Source: Leguminivora glycinivorella
Lineage: Eukaryota; Arthropoda; Insecta; Lepidoptera; Tortricidae
Length of the DNA stretch: 64,000 bases
Direction of reading: 5' to 3'
Assembly: GCF_023078275.1 (NCBI RefSeq)
Contig: NC_062996.1
Span: forward strand, 10,602,001 to 10,666,000
Shown: in pieces, positions 8,571 to 18,177 of the stretch
Layout: the number at the start of each line of letters is the position of its first letter
Position numbering within the stretch: position 1 is the stretch's first letter
The notes under the pieces: generated by a model
Database searches by the model: none
Told to the model about the DNA's origin: nothing
The model's input: only the letters and a program-made list of their open reading frames with translations
Position numbers and translations under genes: made by a program

Positions 8571-11500
8571 GCAGCCAAAAGCGGTCGGATGTCAGTGGCG
8601 GAGGCGGCCGCCGCGTACAACGTGCCGCGGAAGACTGTTGCCGCACGACTTTTAAATGATAGGAGAGGCAGTGAGTACTTATTTCTAACTGACTTCACAG
8701 GACTTTCTTCTTAGAAATCAGAAATATTTATTGTTTAAACTGTGTAGGTACAAGAAGTAACAATAGGTACATTTTTCAGTGAGAGTATCAACAGTTTTAC
8801 CCTTTTCGGGCATACAATGTATTTGCCTTAAACTAAATTTTTGACTTATGCCCAATTACTAAATTTTAATTTAGGTTACATAATTATAACATACATACAT
8901 ACATACATACAATCACGCCTGTATCCCATAAAGGGGTAGGCAGAACACATGAAACTACTAAAGCTTCAGTGCCACTCTTGGCAAATAAGGCGTTGAAAGA
9001 AAACTAAACTGTGACATTGCAGTGACAGGTTGCCAGCCTCTCGCCTACGCCACAATTTAACCCATATCCCATAGTCGCCTCCTACGACACCCACGGGAAG
9101 AAAGGGGGTGGTGAAATTCTTTTCCCGTCACCACACAGGCTACAAAATGTATTTGCCTTAAACTAAATTTTTAACTTATATCCTATACTAAATTTTAATT
9201 TAGGTTACATAATTATAAAATTCTTAAATTATAGAAAACTTAACACTTACCAGGAATTAGTCCCGAATGAAAGAGGTTATCAAATCTTTTTTTATTGTTG
9301 CTTCATGGAATCAACGGAAGTAGAAGTTCCGTCGTTTCTGAATTGGTTTAAAAAATGCATCTTTTAACTTTTGTAAAAATGAGCGTCACTCGTTATTAAT
9401 ATTATGATGTATATTTTTAAAAATATTATCTTGTGTTTCGCCTGAGTTAAGGTAGCTAAAAGTTAGCGCTTAGGCACTGGTCCCACCGCGAGCTAGTAAA
9501 CTATGAGCTATCGGCTACCCGCCACGGCGCCGCGGCGGGTGAGCCGGGCTACTATAGTTCATCGCCCAGCTATGACATCTCTGTCACTTTTATATTCACG
9601 GAAGCGATTATCTTTTGTCCCTTGAAATAGCCGATAGCTCATAGTTTACTAGCTCGCGGTGGGACCAGTGCCTTAAGGAGAAAAAACTAAAGATATGTGT
9701 ATACATTTATTAGCATTTTTATTTTCGTCAATTCGTTTTAATTTAATCTCACTATTTTGATTATTTTTAAGAATACAATACAATCAAAAACTCATACAAG
9801 AGTCAAAAATCATAATGTGTCACTTATATAATAAACTAGCTTTTGCCCGCGGCTTCGCTCGCGTTAGAGAGAGACAAAAAGTAGCCTATGTCACTCTCCA
9901 TCCCTTCAACTATCTCTACTTAAAAAATCACGTCAATTCGTCGCTCCGTTTTGCCGTGATCGACGGACAATCAAACAGACACACACACTTTCCCATATTA
10001 TAATATTAGTATGGATTAATAATCATGTATTACATATTTACACACGGTATTATCTATTTTATTAAACTAATCAAATCCATGTTTTTTTTTTCAGTACCCA
10101 TTTTTACAAAAACCGAGAAAGACGACGGCCTAATAAAGGAAGTGAAGACACTCTTAACTTATACCAACATGACGCCATACAAGTCTCGCACGGCGCACTA
10201 CCACTGCGCCTATTGCGGCACCGAGGGACCCATGTTCGAAGACACGGACGAACTGAGGACCCATACGAGGACACAGCACGCTGGTAAATAAAATCTACAA
10301 TATGACTTGCATGGTCCCCATATAGCTCCAATGACCCTCGCATGCCTTCAAATGATCCTCCAATGACCCTCAAATTACCCTAACATGTCACCCAAAATGA
10401 CATTTAGAGGTGGCCCCAAAATGATCCTAACGTGGCCCCGAAAGTACCCTAGAGTGGCCCCAAAATTATCCTAACATGGCCTCAAAATGACCTAACGTGA
10501 CCCCAAAACTACCCTAAAGTGTCCTAAAATAACCTTAACATGGCCCCAAAATGGCCCTAACGTGGCCTCAAAATGATTCCATTGTGGCCCCAAAACTACC
10601 CTACAGTGGCCCCAAAATGACCCTAACATGGTCCCAAAATGACCCTAATGTAGCCCCAAAACTACTTTAAAGTGGCCCCAAAACTACCCTAAAGTGAACC
10701 CAAATCTCCCTAACGTTGCCTCATAATGACCCTAATGTGGCCCTAAAACTACCCTAAAGTGGCCCCAAAACTACCCTAAAGTGGCCCCAAAATGATCCCA
10801 ACATGGCTTCAATATGACCCTATCGTGGCCCCATAATGACCTTAATGTGACCCCAAAAACGACCTTAAAGTGACCCCAAAATGACCCTATGGCGGCCCCA
10901 TAATTACCCTAACATTGCCCTAAAATGACCACTAAACTATTACTAAAACATGGGACCAATATGGCCCTAATATGACTAGAAGATGATCCCAACATGACGC
11001 CATACAAGTCTCGCACGGCGCACTACCACTGCGCCTATTGCGGCACCGAGGGACCCATGTTCGAAGACACGGACGAACTGAGGACCCATACGAGGACACA
11101 GCACGCTGGTAAATAAAATCTACAATATGACTTTTACATGGTCCCTAAATGGTCCCCATATGGCTCCAATGACCCTCGAACATGTCACCCAAAATGACCT
11201 TAACGTGGCCCCAAAACTACCCTAAAGTGCCCCAAAATGACCGTAACGTGGCCCTAAAACGACCCTATCGTGGCGCCAAAATCGACCGCCAAGGCCAAAG
11301 GCCAAGTTGGTCAAAGGCGCCTAGCCTTCAGAGATAACATACACTAGAGAAATTTCGACTGGTACCTGGGCGGTCGGGGTGGTGTAGCGGTTTATCACGT
11401 CAGCCCCGATAGCTGGAGACCCGGTTCCATTCCCGGCTTTGCCACCAGGGCCATTTTTTTTTCAAAGTTGTCCACCCTTCTTTTTTTTCAAAATCGCGAG

Positions 11501-12753
11501 CCCTTTCAATTCTAATAGGAGAAAAAAAGTGTCCCAAGGTTTTTTTCCATTCCGCTACCATTTGTTCATACATTTTATATGGCGGTAACAGAATGGAAGG
11601 TTCGAAAAAATATATGGAAATCTTGGGACATTTTTTTTCTCCTATCAGAATCGAAAGACCTCGCGTTTCTGAGTATTACTCGCGTAAAAAATACCTCTGT
11701 TACAAAAAAGTGGGGTGGACAACTTTGAAAAAAATGGCCCACCAGTGGGCTTGATCGCTTTGTCTTTATTGTATTGTGCTATCTCAGTTTGAGTGAGTTT
11801 GTAACTCATGAAAAAAATGTGTTTTCTTTTCAGGCGAAAGAACCAAAGCGGTAGAGAACTTCCTTCGCCCACTCTGGCTGAACGAGATCCTCAAAGTTGA
11901 CATCGAGAACCTACTCTGCACCGTCTGCTGCACCGCTCTCCTCACATGGAACGACATGTTCAAACACCTCACCGAGAAGCATAACCTCATCTTCGAAGAG
12001 GCCTACACTCGAGTCATACCTTATATACTATCCCCGGAGATCCACTGCGCTCTATGTAAAACCAGGTTCCCGAATTACCACCATCTCGATGCACATATGA
12101 ACGCTCATTACAATAATTATGTTTGCTCCGAGTGTGGTGACACATTTCTAGCATCGTCCCGGTTAAAGAAACATCTCAAAATCCATGATACAGGCAGATT
12201 TGTCTGCGATGAGTGCGGAAAGGTATTCACTTTAGACAAGTATAGGAAGAAACATGTCGAACTAGTGCATAAGCTCGAACATAAAATTCAGTGTCTATAT
12301 TGTCCGGAGAAGTTCTTAAACACTTATCCGAGACATTTACATGTATTAGAACATCATAAAGAAAAAGTTAAGTCTATAACATGTGAACTGTGTGGAAGGA
12401 TTTTCGATTGGAGACCATATTTCCTAGCCCACGTTCGTAGGACGCATAATAATGAAAAGAACTATTCTTGCACAGTTTGCAATCGTAGGTTTTTCCTAAA
12501 AACCGAGTTGAAAAGACATGAAATGGCGGCGCATTTGAAAGTGAAGCCAAAGTGTAGGGCGGTCGCTCAGCTACCTAATCCCAAGCCGGGTAAATACGCG
12601 TGTAGTTTCTGTGGGAAACAGTATTCTAATAAGAATTGTTTAATCACTCATTTTAATACGCATGAAGTTGTGTTAGATGTGGATCAGTTGAAGGCTATTA
12701 CTGAGAAATGTGAAGTTAGTAAGAGCGGGCTTAGCACTTCTATTGATTCTTAA
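8571..12753 (+). CDS. Psq-HTH plus C2H2 zinc-finger protein, 3' exons
   Basis: Three coding exons join in phase: 8571-8670, 10095-10283 and 11834-12753 (stop TAA), giving the last 402 residues of a protein whose start lies left of the window. Exon 1 here codes for a helix-turn-helix of the pipsqueak type (SVAEAAAAYNVPRKTVAARL). The other two code for nine C2H2 fingers: one in 10095-10283 and eight in 11834-12753 (for example YVCSECGDTF, FVCDECGKVF, ITCELCGRIF). Splice signals are good: TTTGATTCAG, TTTTTTTCAG and TTTTCTTTTCAG acceptors; GTGAGT and GTAAAT donors; phases 0, 1, 1. A nuclear DNA-binding regulator is the likely role; the target is unknown. The exons are GC-richer than their surroundings. 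The fused HTH and fingers rest on splice phase only, so transcripts would be needed to prove it. Confidence 0.8.
8891..9142 (-). repeat. LINE 3' end (CR1/Zenon-like), copy 1
   Basis: Shares CACGCCTGTATCCCATA, GTGGCACTGAAG (reverse sense) and GGGTGGTGAAATTCTT with copies at 38413-38654, 50485-50609 and 57868-58104. A (CATA)n tail at 8890-8910 marks the 3' end. Lies in the intron between the Psq and first zinc-finger exons. Confidence 0.7.
9469..9676. mobile_element. MITE with about 45-bp terminal inverted repeats
   Basis: The end AGGCACTGGTCCCACCGCG and its continuation through GAGCTATCGGCT at left are repeated in reverse complement at right. About 210 bp long, no coding capacity, TTA(A)-like words at both ends. 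Confidence 0.85.
9834..10014 (-). repeat. Interspersed repeat with GCCCGCGGCTTCGCTCGCG end, copy 1
   Basis: Same family as 47027-47206 and 54172-54347 (opposite orientation) and a partial copy near 45496-45575. Contains AAAGTAGCCTATGTCACTC and ends near TAATATTAGTATGG. Non-coding; its class is uncertain, though such ends are common on non-autonomous lepidopteran repeats. Confidence 0.65.
10330..10988. repeat. Degenerate minisatellite, about 21-bp unit
   Basis: Some thirty imperfect copies of a unit like CCTAACGTGGCCCCAAAATGA fill most of the intron between two zinc-finger exons. It begins just after the donor region of exon 10095-10283 and ends exactly where the duplicated exon piece starts. 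Confidence 0.85.
10989..11225 (+). pseudogene. Partial duplicate of zinc-finger exon 10095-10283
   Basis: From 10989 to about 11133 the sequence is identical to 10164-10308 (3' part of the exon, its donor and the first intron bases), and similarity continues into the minisatellite-like sequence. The splice acceptor and first 69 bases of the exon are missing, so it is not expected to be spliced in normally. It codes for the same finger (HCAYCGTEG). Confidence 0.88.
11369..11812 (+). repeat. tRNA-derived SINE, split by a MITE
   Basis: The left part (GGGGTGGTGTAGCGG, then an imperfect B box ending GGCTTTGCCACCA) is tRNA-like; the right part resumes at 11741 with ACCAGTGGGCTTGATCGCT. The uninterrupted family member is at 54036-54163. 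The MITE at 11448-11740 interrupts it. Confidence 0.8.
11448..11740. mobile_element. MITE with GGGCCATTTTTTTT ends, copy 1
   Basis: Ends GGGCCATT and AATGGCCC with AAAGTTGTCCACCC inverted just inside. The whole element folds as an AT-rich hairpin. Flanked by ACCA on both sides, a 4-bp target duplication, and inserted in the SINE above. Confidence 0.85.
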
Positions 12754-12798
12754 AAAAAAAAAAGTAAATCTATTGATAACTTCGGAATGTATTGACCT
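12754..12798. other. Sequence just downstream of the zinc-finger stop
   Basis: An A12 run follows the stop codon at once. No AATAAA signal is visible before the SINE; the first AATAAA-like words occur near 13323 inside another repeat. The true polyadenylation site is not clear. Confidence 0.4.
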
Positions 12799-13112
12799 TC
12801 TTCTTCTTCCTTGCGTTATTTGCTACAGCTCATGGGAGCCTGAGGTCCGCTTTGACAACTAATCCCAAGATTTGGAGGCACTAGTTTTACGAAAGCGACT
12901 GCCATCTAACCCTTCAACCTGAAGGGTAACTAGGCCTTATTGGGATTAGTCCGGTTTCCTCACGATGTTAATCCTTCACCGAAAAGCGACTGGCAAATAT
13001 CAAAAGACATTTCGCACATAAGTTCCGAAAACTCATTGGTAGGAGCCGGGGTTCGAACCCGCGACCCCCGGATCGAAAGTCGCATGCTCTTACCGCTAGG
13101 CCACCAGCGCTT
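12799..13112 (-). repeat. tRNA-derived SINE (family A), copy 1
   Basis: On the minus strand the head reads TGGCCTAGCGGTAAGAGC (A box) and GGGTTCGAACCCC (B box), followed by the SINE body with CGGTGAAGGATT and GTTGTCAAAGCGGACC and a TTC-rich tail. Other copies: 49571-49893, 44821-45023 (headless) and 60575-60656 (head only). Confidence 0.85.
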
Positions 13113-13169
13113 CATTGATAATATTGACCATTTCTAAAAACTTTTATATACGGTCAACCAAATTATAAA

Positions 13170-13755
13170 TTACAATAGTACATTACTACAGAGGCCGGGA
13201 CAAAGGGGGTTGCCGGCCGAAGACATATAGACGGCCGAGCGAAGCAAGGCCGGATAGGTCTGAGGCGGGCAACCCCATTTCCCGCCGAGGTATGTATAGT
13301 GCTTTTCTCAAACATGGTATGAAATAAATAAAGTCTACTGAAAATAGTAACTTTGGATGGCTGTATCTCCTAAACGGTGCGTCGTAGCGCAAAAATAATC
13401 GAATTTTCGTTCCCCTTTGATATACGCTTATAAAAAAACAAAAAGTTAAAAAAAATTCAAAAAAAAAACGAAAAAATTTTTTTTTGTATGAAAACGCACC
13501 CAAAATCAAATATTGTCTAGGGCCCGTACCAGTTGCAGTCGGCACGTCTATAAAGCCCCTTATAGTTTTTTTTTAATTGGCTTAATACCTGGATGTTATG
13601 TCACAATTATCTGTGTTTGGAAATTAAAAAAGAAGACTGCCGTCCTTGGCCTGCAAGGTTTGTATGAAATTCCATTATCTATCAATCGTCCTAGCCGCAC
13701 CTGCAACGTCATACTTCCCTGCCAATTATAAGGCACATAACATCAATATTTCATA
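13170..13755. repeat. Low-copy interspersed repeat region
   Basis: The stretch GAGGTATGTATAGTGCTTTTC with AAACATG and the GGCCGGGA border recurs inverted at 62890-63040. A run of A-rich sequence lies at 13440-13490. No host exon is supported; a long minus-strand frame here has no family resemblance. Confidence 0.55.
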
Positions 13756-13956
13756 CCATGTTTGAGAAAAATTAATTAAATTAAATATTAAAATACGGCA
13801 AATATGAAAAAGTAAGTCAGCGGCGCATTGTCTTTATAAGACGCGTGCCTTCCTAAACCTTGACGTTGGCGGAATCATCGACGAGAGACATAACACTTGA
13901 TTGAAAATGTAGGGGCGAAGGTTTAATTCCCGTAAAAAAACTTGAATTTCGCGCCA

Positions 13957-14520
13957 TTTTTAGGGTTCCGTAGTCAACTAGGAACCCTTATAGTTTCGCC
14001 ATGTCTGTCTGTCCGTCCGTCCGTCCGTCCGTCCGTCCGTCCGTCCGCGGATAATCTCAGTAACCGTTAGCACTAGAAAGCTGAAATTTGGTACCAATAT
14101 GTATATCAATTACGCCAACAAAGTGCAAAAATAAAAAATGGAATAAAATGTTTTATTAGGGTACCCCCCCTACATGTAAAGTGGGGGCGGATTTTTTTTT
14201 TCATTCCAACCCCAACGTGTGATATATTGTTGGATAGGTATTTAAAAATGAATAAGGGTTTAGTAAGATCGTTTTTTGATAATATTAATATTTTCGGAAA
14301 TAATCGCTCCTAAAGGCAAAAAAGTGCGTCCCCCCCCCCTCTAACTTTTGAACCATATGTTTAAAAAATATGAAAAAAATCACAAAAGTAGAACTTTATA
14401 AAGACTTTCTAGGAAAATTGTTTTGAACTTGATAGGTTTAGTAGTTTTTGAGAAAAATACGGAAAACTACGGAACCCTACACTGAGCGTGGCCCGACACG
14501 CTCTTGGCCGGTTTTTTTTT
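13957..14520 (+). repeat. Interspersed repeat (GGGTTCCGTAGT...GGCCGG), copy 1
   Basis: Starts TAGGGTTCCGTAGTCAAC, contains a (CCGT)n microsatellite at 14005-14048, and ends CGACACGCTCTTGGCCGG. Copies at 17714-18177 and 29668-30731 are reversed. Non-coding, about 0.5 kb. Confidence 0.8.
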
Positions 14521-14689
14521 GTGCCAAGATTTGGTTGACCGTCTATAGTAAAGTTATTGATAATGATAACTTTTTGACATGATAACATTGACCATTTATG
14601 AAAAAAATTGTGGCAAATGATTTCGTATTTCTTTATTTGCTGAATATGGGTTTACAAAGATGTACAATAAAATATAGTTCAACCAAATT

Positions 14690-15515
14690 TAATTTTAATT
14701 TAAATTCATTGTAAAATTCATGCAGTGATTTATAAGTTACATTTAGACTGTTTCACTAAGAATTCTGATATCCATAATTATAACACTAGAAACAAAAATA
14801 AGCTTGCCATAAAGAAGTTTCGTGTCCGTAAAGTACAGAAGTCATTTGTTGGGCAATGCATTCATTTTTATAATAAGTTACCTGACACTGCTTTGAGATT
14901 ACCCCTCCCAGCTCTTAAGAACTACTTAAAAAAATCATTGATGTTAAAGGCTTATTACAGAGTCGAGGACTATTTGACAGACAAACATGCATGGCCCGAA
15001 CCAGAAACTACAAAAAACGAATAGCAATTAAAATAATTGTATTATGTATAGAGGACACAGTTCAGATAAGAAAGCACATCAAATATTTTATATTTTATGT
15101 TGTGTAGGTAAATTACATATTTAATGATATTGAGATTCATATTATCTTTTTCTTCTATGACAATTTGATATGTTTTCTCTGAAGAAGAACGACGTATTTA
15201 AGCAATAATATAATTTATTGAAATTGATTTCCATAGAGTACCTAGTCTGTTCATATTCTTTGATGAATACTTTTGCATGTTAAATTGTATGTTGTTATTT
15301 AATGCATGTTAATTATAAGATGTAATGTTTTGAAAAGAAGTTGCCCGCCGAGTTTCTTGCCGGTCCCATAGTGGATACCCCCCTCCCAACTGAGGGGGGA
15401 CTGAAATCTTCTCGAGGCTGAGGCGTAGGGTTAGAGCCGGCGTAGCTTTATTTGACGTTCATATGCGCATTGTAATATGCCTACTTGAAAAATAAATATT
15501 TCATTTTCATTTTTA
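14690..15515 (+). mobile_element. 5'-truncated LINE, C-terminal RT piece and 3' UTR
   Basis: The frame at 14725-15024 codes for HNYNTRNKNKL...FVGQCIHFYNKLP...YYRVEDYL, a typical C-terminal end of Jockey/CR1-like reverse transcriptases. It is followed by about 500 bp of 3' UTR ending AATAAATATTTCATTTTCA. The last 40 bp recur reversed at 33290-33345. Confidence 0.75.
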
Positions 15516-15861
15516 CAATTTAGCATTTTACATTAATTATACTAGTTACAATGACAAATTTTTATTTCTATTCAATTTCATAATTAAAATATTCATGTAT
15601 GGAATAAAAACATTAAAAACACATGTCACAAAGCCATTCAAATAATTTCTTCTTAAATTTAGTGATTGGGAGTTCTTTTATATCTGCTGGCAGCCTGTTA
15701 AATATTTTTATGCACATATAAAATGAGCTCCTAGTTGTTTGTTTGATTAAAATTGCATGCGTTCAATATTGTGTTATATACATTTTTTCTACTCCCGAAC
15801 TGTTATTCGTCATTTACAGGGTCGTGCATTGATCTTTAAAACCCTACATAAAAGTCTATTC
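15516..15861. other. AT-rich intergenic sequence
   Basis: No gene or clear element border. A short stretch near 15748-15785 (GCATGCGTTCAATATTGTG) recurs at 16287-16330, so part of this is duplicated repeat. Confidence 0.4.
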
Positions 15862-15980
15862 CCCAAAGCCAGCGTCCGCCGGCTTTCCGCGCATGCGCGC
15901 AGTATCGAAAAAACTGAAAACGCATTGTTTGGCAACGCATTGTTTATAACGATACTGCGCGCGTGCGCGGGAAGGCTTTG
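15862..15980. mobile_element. Short MITE/hairpin
   Basis: CCAAAGCC...CGCGCATGCGCGCAGTATCG at left is mirrored by CGATACTGCGCGCG...GGCTTTGG at right. Arms about 45 bp around a short loop. Confidence 0.75.
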
Positions 15981-16479
15981 GGCAGCTGAGCTGACAGTGG
16001 AAACCTTTGCGTCAAAATACAGGAAACAGTGTGAAAGTTTTTCAAGAAAACTATTAAAAACTAAGTGCATGGTCGTAGAAAAACTATTGTATGCAAAGGT
16101 GTTTAACTGAGTCAAAAAATACACATGGCGTCTTATTAACAATTTTCGGCTTCGCCTCAAATTGTTACCCACGCCACTCTTCTTTTTTGACCTCCTTTAA
16201 ACGCCTGTTGCATAAATAAAATACTATTTTGACATGATAACATTGACCATTTATGAAAAAAATTGTGTAAAATCATAAATTGTGTCAAATGATTAAAATT
16301 ACATGCGTTCAATATTGTGTTAGGTATATACATTTTACATAACTGTGGACCCTATTACATAGAAGAGTTCTCATAAAACTGTTATGTTCTAATTCTTTAA
16401 TAAAAATATTGAAAAAAATTGTTACATTAGTCTTATTATTTTTTACCAACTACGGATAAACTTAATCATTTAGTCATTT

Positions 16480-16760
16480 ATTTAATATTGCATTGTAATT
16501 TAGCCACCGAATGGTCGCGCACCGTGCGGTTTCAGAGGAATTTCCTCCCGCGAACGCTCCGGCTGTGGAATGAGCTCCCTGCCGAGGTATTCCCGATGAA
16601 CTACAGTAAGGGGTTCTTCAAAAAAGGAGTGTACAAGTTTTTAATGGGTCGGCAACGCGCACGTGACACCCCTTGAGTTGCAGGCGTCTATAGGTTACGG
16701 TGACAGCTTTCCCTCAGACGGGCCGTACACCTGTTTGCCTCCGACGTAGTATAAAAAAGC
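16480..16760 (+). mobile_element. LINE C-terminal fragment
   Basis: Codes for WSRTVRFQRNFLPRTLRLWN, then ELP and FKKGVYKFL, with a stop at 16674-16676, a conserved LINE RT C-terminus. The 3' UTR contains GGTTACGGTGACAGC and ends near GACGTAGTATAAAAA. A reversed copy is at 43687-43960 and a 3' piece at 62541-62680. Confidence 0.75.
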
Positions 16761-16859
16761 TAAGTTAAATTGGAAACAAAAATGGAAAGTGATGTAATTA
16801 TGGATGATTATCGGAATTACCCTACATCACAGAATATATAATAGTACAAGTACAGAAGG

Positions 16860-17070
16860 CTCACTCCTTTGATGTTCACAAAACGCCGCCATTCTAAATT
16901 CTTACCTACATTAACAAACGGACCGCACGCGTGCAGACGACATTGAATTCTATTGCGGCGCGCGAAGGTCGTCGCCACTGAATGGGCCGCGAACTCGCGG
17001 CCGCCGGCATGTACTTGTAGCGCGGCGAAAGGATCGCGGAGTGCGGAGTGAGCCGCCCCTGCCTACATTT
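16860..17070. other. GC/CpG-rich island of unknown role
   Basis: About 200 bp with many CG dinucleotides in AT-rich surroundings. It could be a promoter or an old exon, but I see no convincing start, splice pair or family resemblance. Confidence 0.35.
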
Positions 17071-17258
17071 CAAACATCCGATGTGATTTTGAACTACCGA
17101 AATATACCTACCAACCTTTATTCAATGGTTGATTACTTGAATACCCTTATAAGGTGAGGTGAGGCAATCTTAAACCAATAAGTTATCAAAAACATCTTGC
17201 TTAGATACCTACTGTTGCTTGCATTAGGGGCCGTCCACATATTACGTCGCGCAAAATT

Positions 17259-17566
17259 GGGCCATTTTTTTCAAAGTTGTCCACCCCACTTTTTTTGTAA
17301 CATGGGTATTTTTTTTTCGAGAGCTCTTTCGATCCTGATAGGAGAAAAAAAATGTCCCAAGATTTCCATAAATTTTTTCGAACCTTCCATTTCGTTACCG
17401 CCATACAAAATGTATAAAAGAATGGTAACGGAATGGGAAAAAAACCTTGGGACACTTTTTTTCTCCTATTAGGATTGAAAGAGCTCGCGATTCCGAGTGG
17501 AAAACACATAAAAATTTCCAAATCCAAAAAAAAACTGGGGTGGACAACTTTGAAAAAAAATGGCCC
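17259..17566. mobile_element. MITE with GGGCCATTTTTTTT ends, copy 2
   Basis: Same ends and internal hairpin as 11448-11740; flanked by AATT on both sides (4-bp target duplication). Confidence 0.85.
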
Positions 17567-17713
17567 AATTTCGACATGTTTCTGTCATTCGTTTTTGAAG
17601 TATCAAGAGAGCCTGCTGTACCACTTCTTAAATCTCTCGATCTTATTTAATCTTTTGTTCATTTAACCCCGTTGTTGACCATATTTCAGCATCTGCGCAC
17701 CCAATACTAAAAA

Positions 17714-18177
17714 TCGGCCAAGAGCGTGTCGGGCCACGCTCAGTGTAGAGTTCCGTAGTTTTCCGTATTTTTCTCAAAAACTACTGAACCTATCAAGTTC
17801 AAAACAATTTTCCTAGAAAGTCTTTATAATGTTCTACTTTTGTGATTTTTTTCATATTTCGGGCGCACTTTCCTTTAGGAGCGAGTATTTCCGAAAATAT
17901 TAATATTATCAAAAAACGATCTTAGTAAACCCTTATTCATTTTTAAATATATCACACGTTGGGGTTGGAATGAAAAAAATAGGGGGGGGGGGGTACCCTA
18001 ATAAAACATTTTTTCCATTTTTTATTTTTGCACTTTGTTGGCGTGATTGATATACATATTGGTACCAAATTTTAGCTTTCTAGTGCTAACGGTTACTGAG
18101 ATTATCCGCGGACGGACGGACAGACAGACATGGCGAAACTATAAGGGTTCCTAGTCGACTACGGAACCCTAAAAAAA
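17714..18177 (-). repeat. Interspersed repeat (GGGTTCCGTAGT...GGCCGG), copy 2
   Basis: Reverse of 13957-14520: begins CGGCCAAGAGCGTGTCGGG and ends CGACTACGGAACCCTA. Confidence 0.8.

Noticed and set aside
13186..13545. Minus-strand 119-codon frame rich in Phe/Lys
   Set aside because: Arises from A/T runs in a dispersed repeat; no family resemblance or splice sites.
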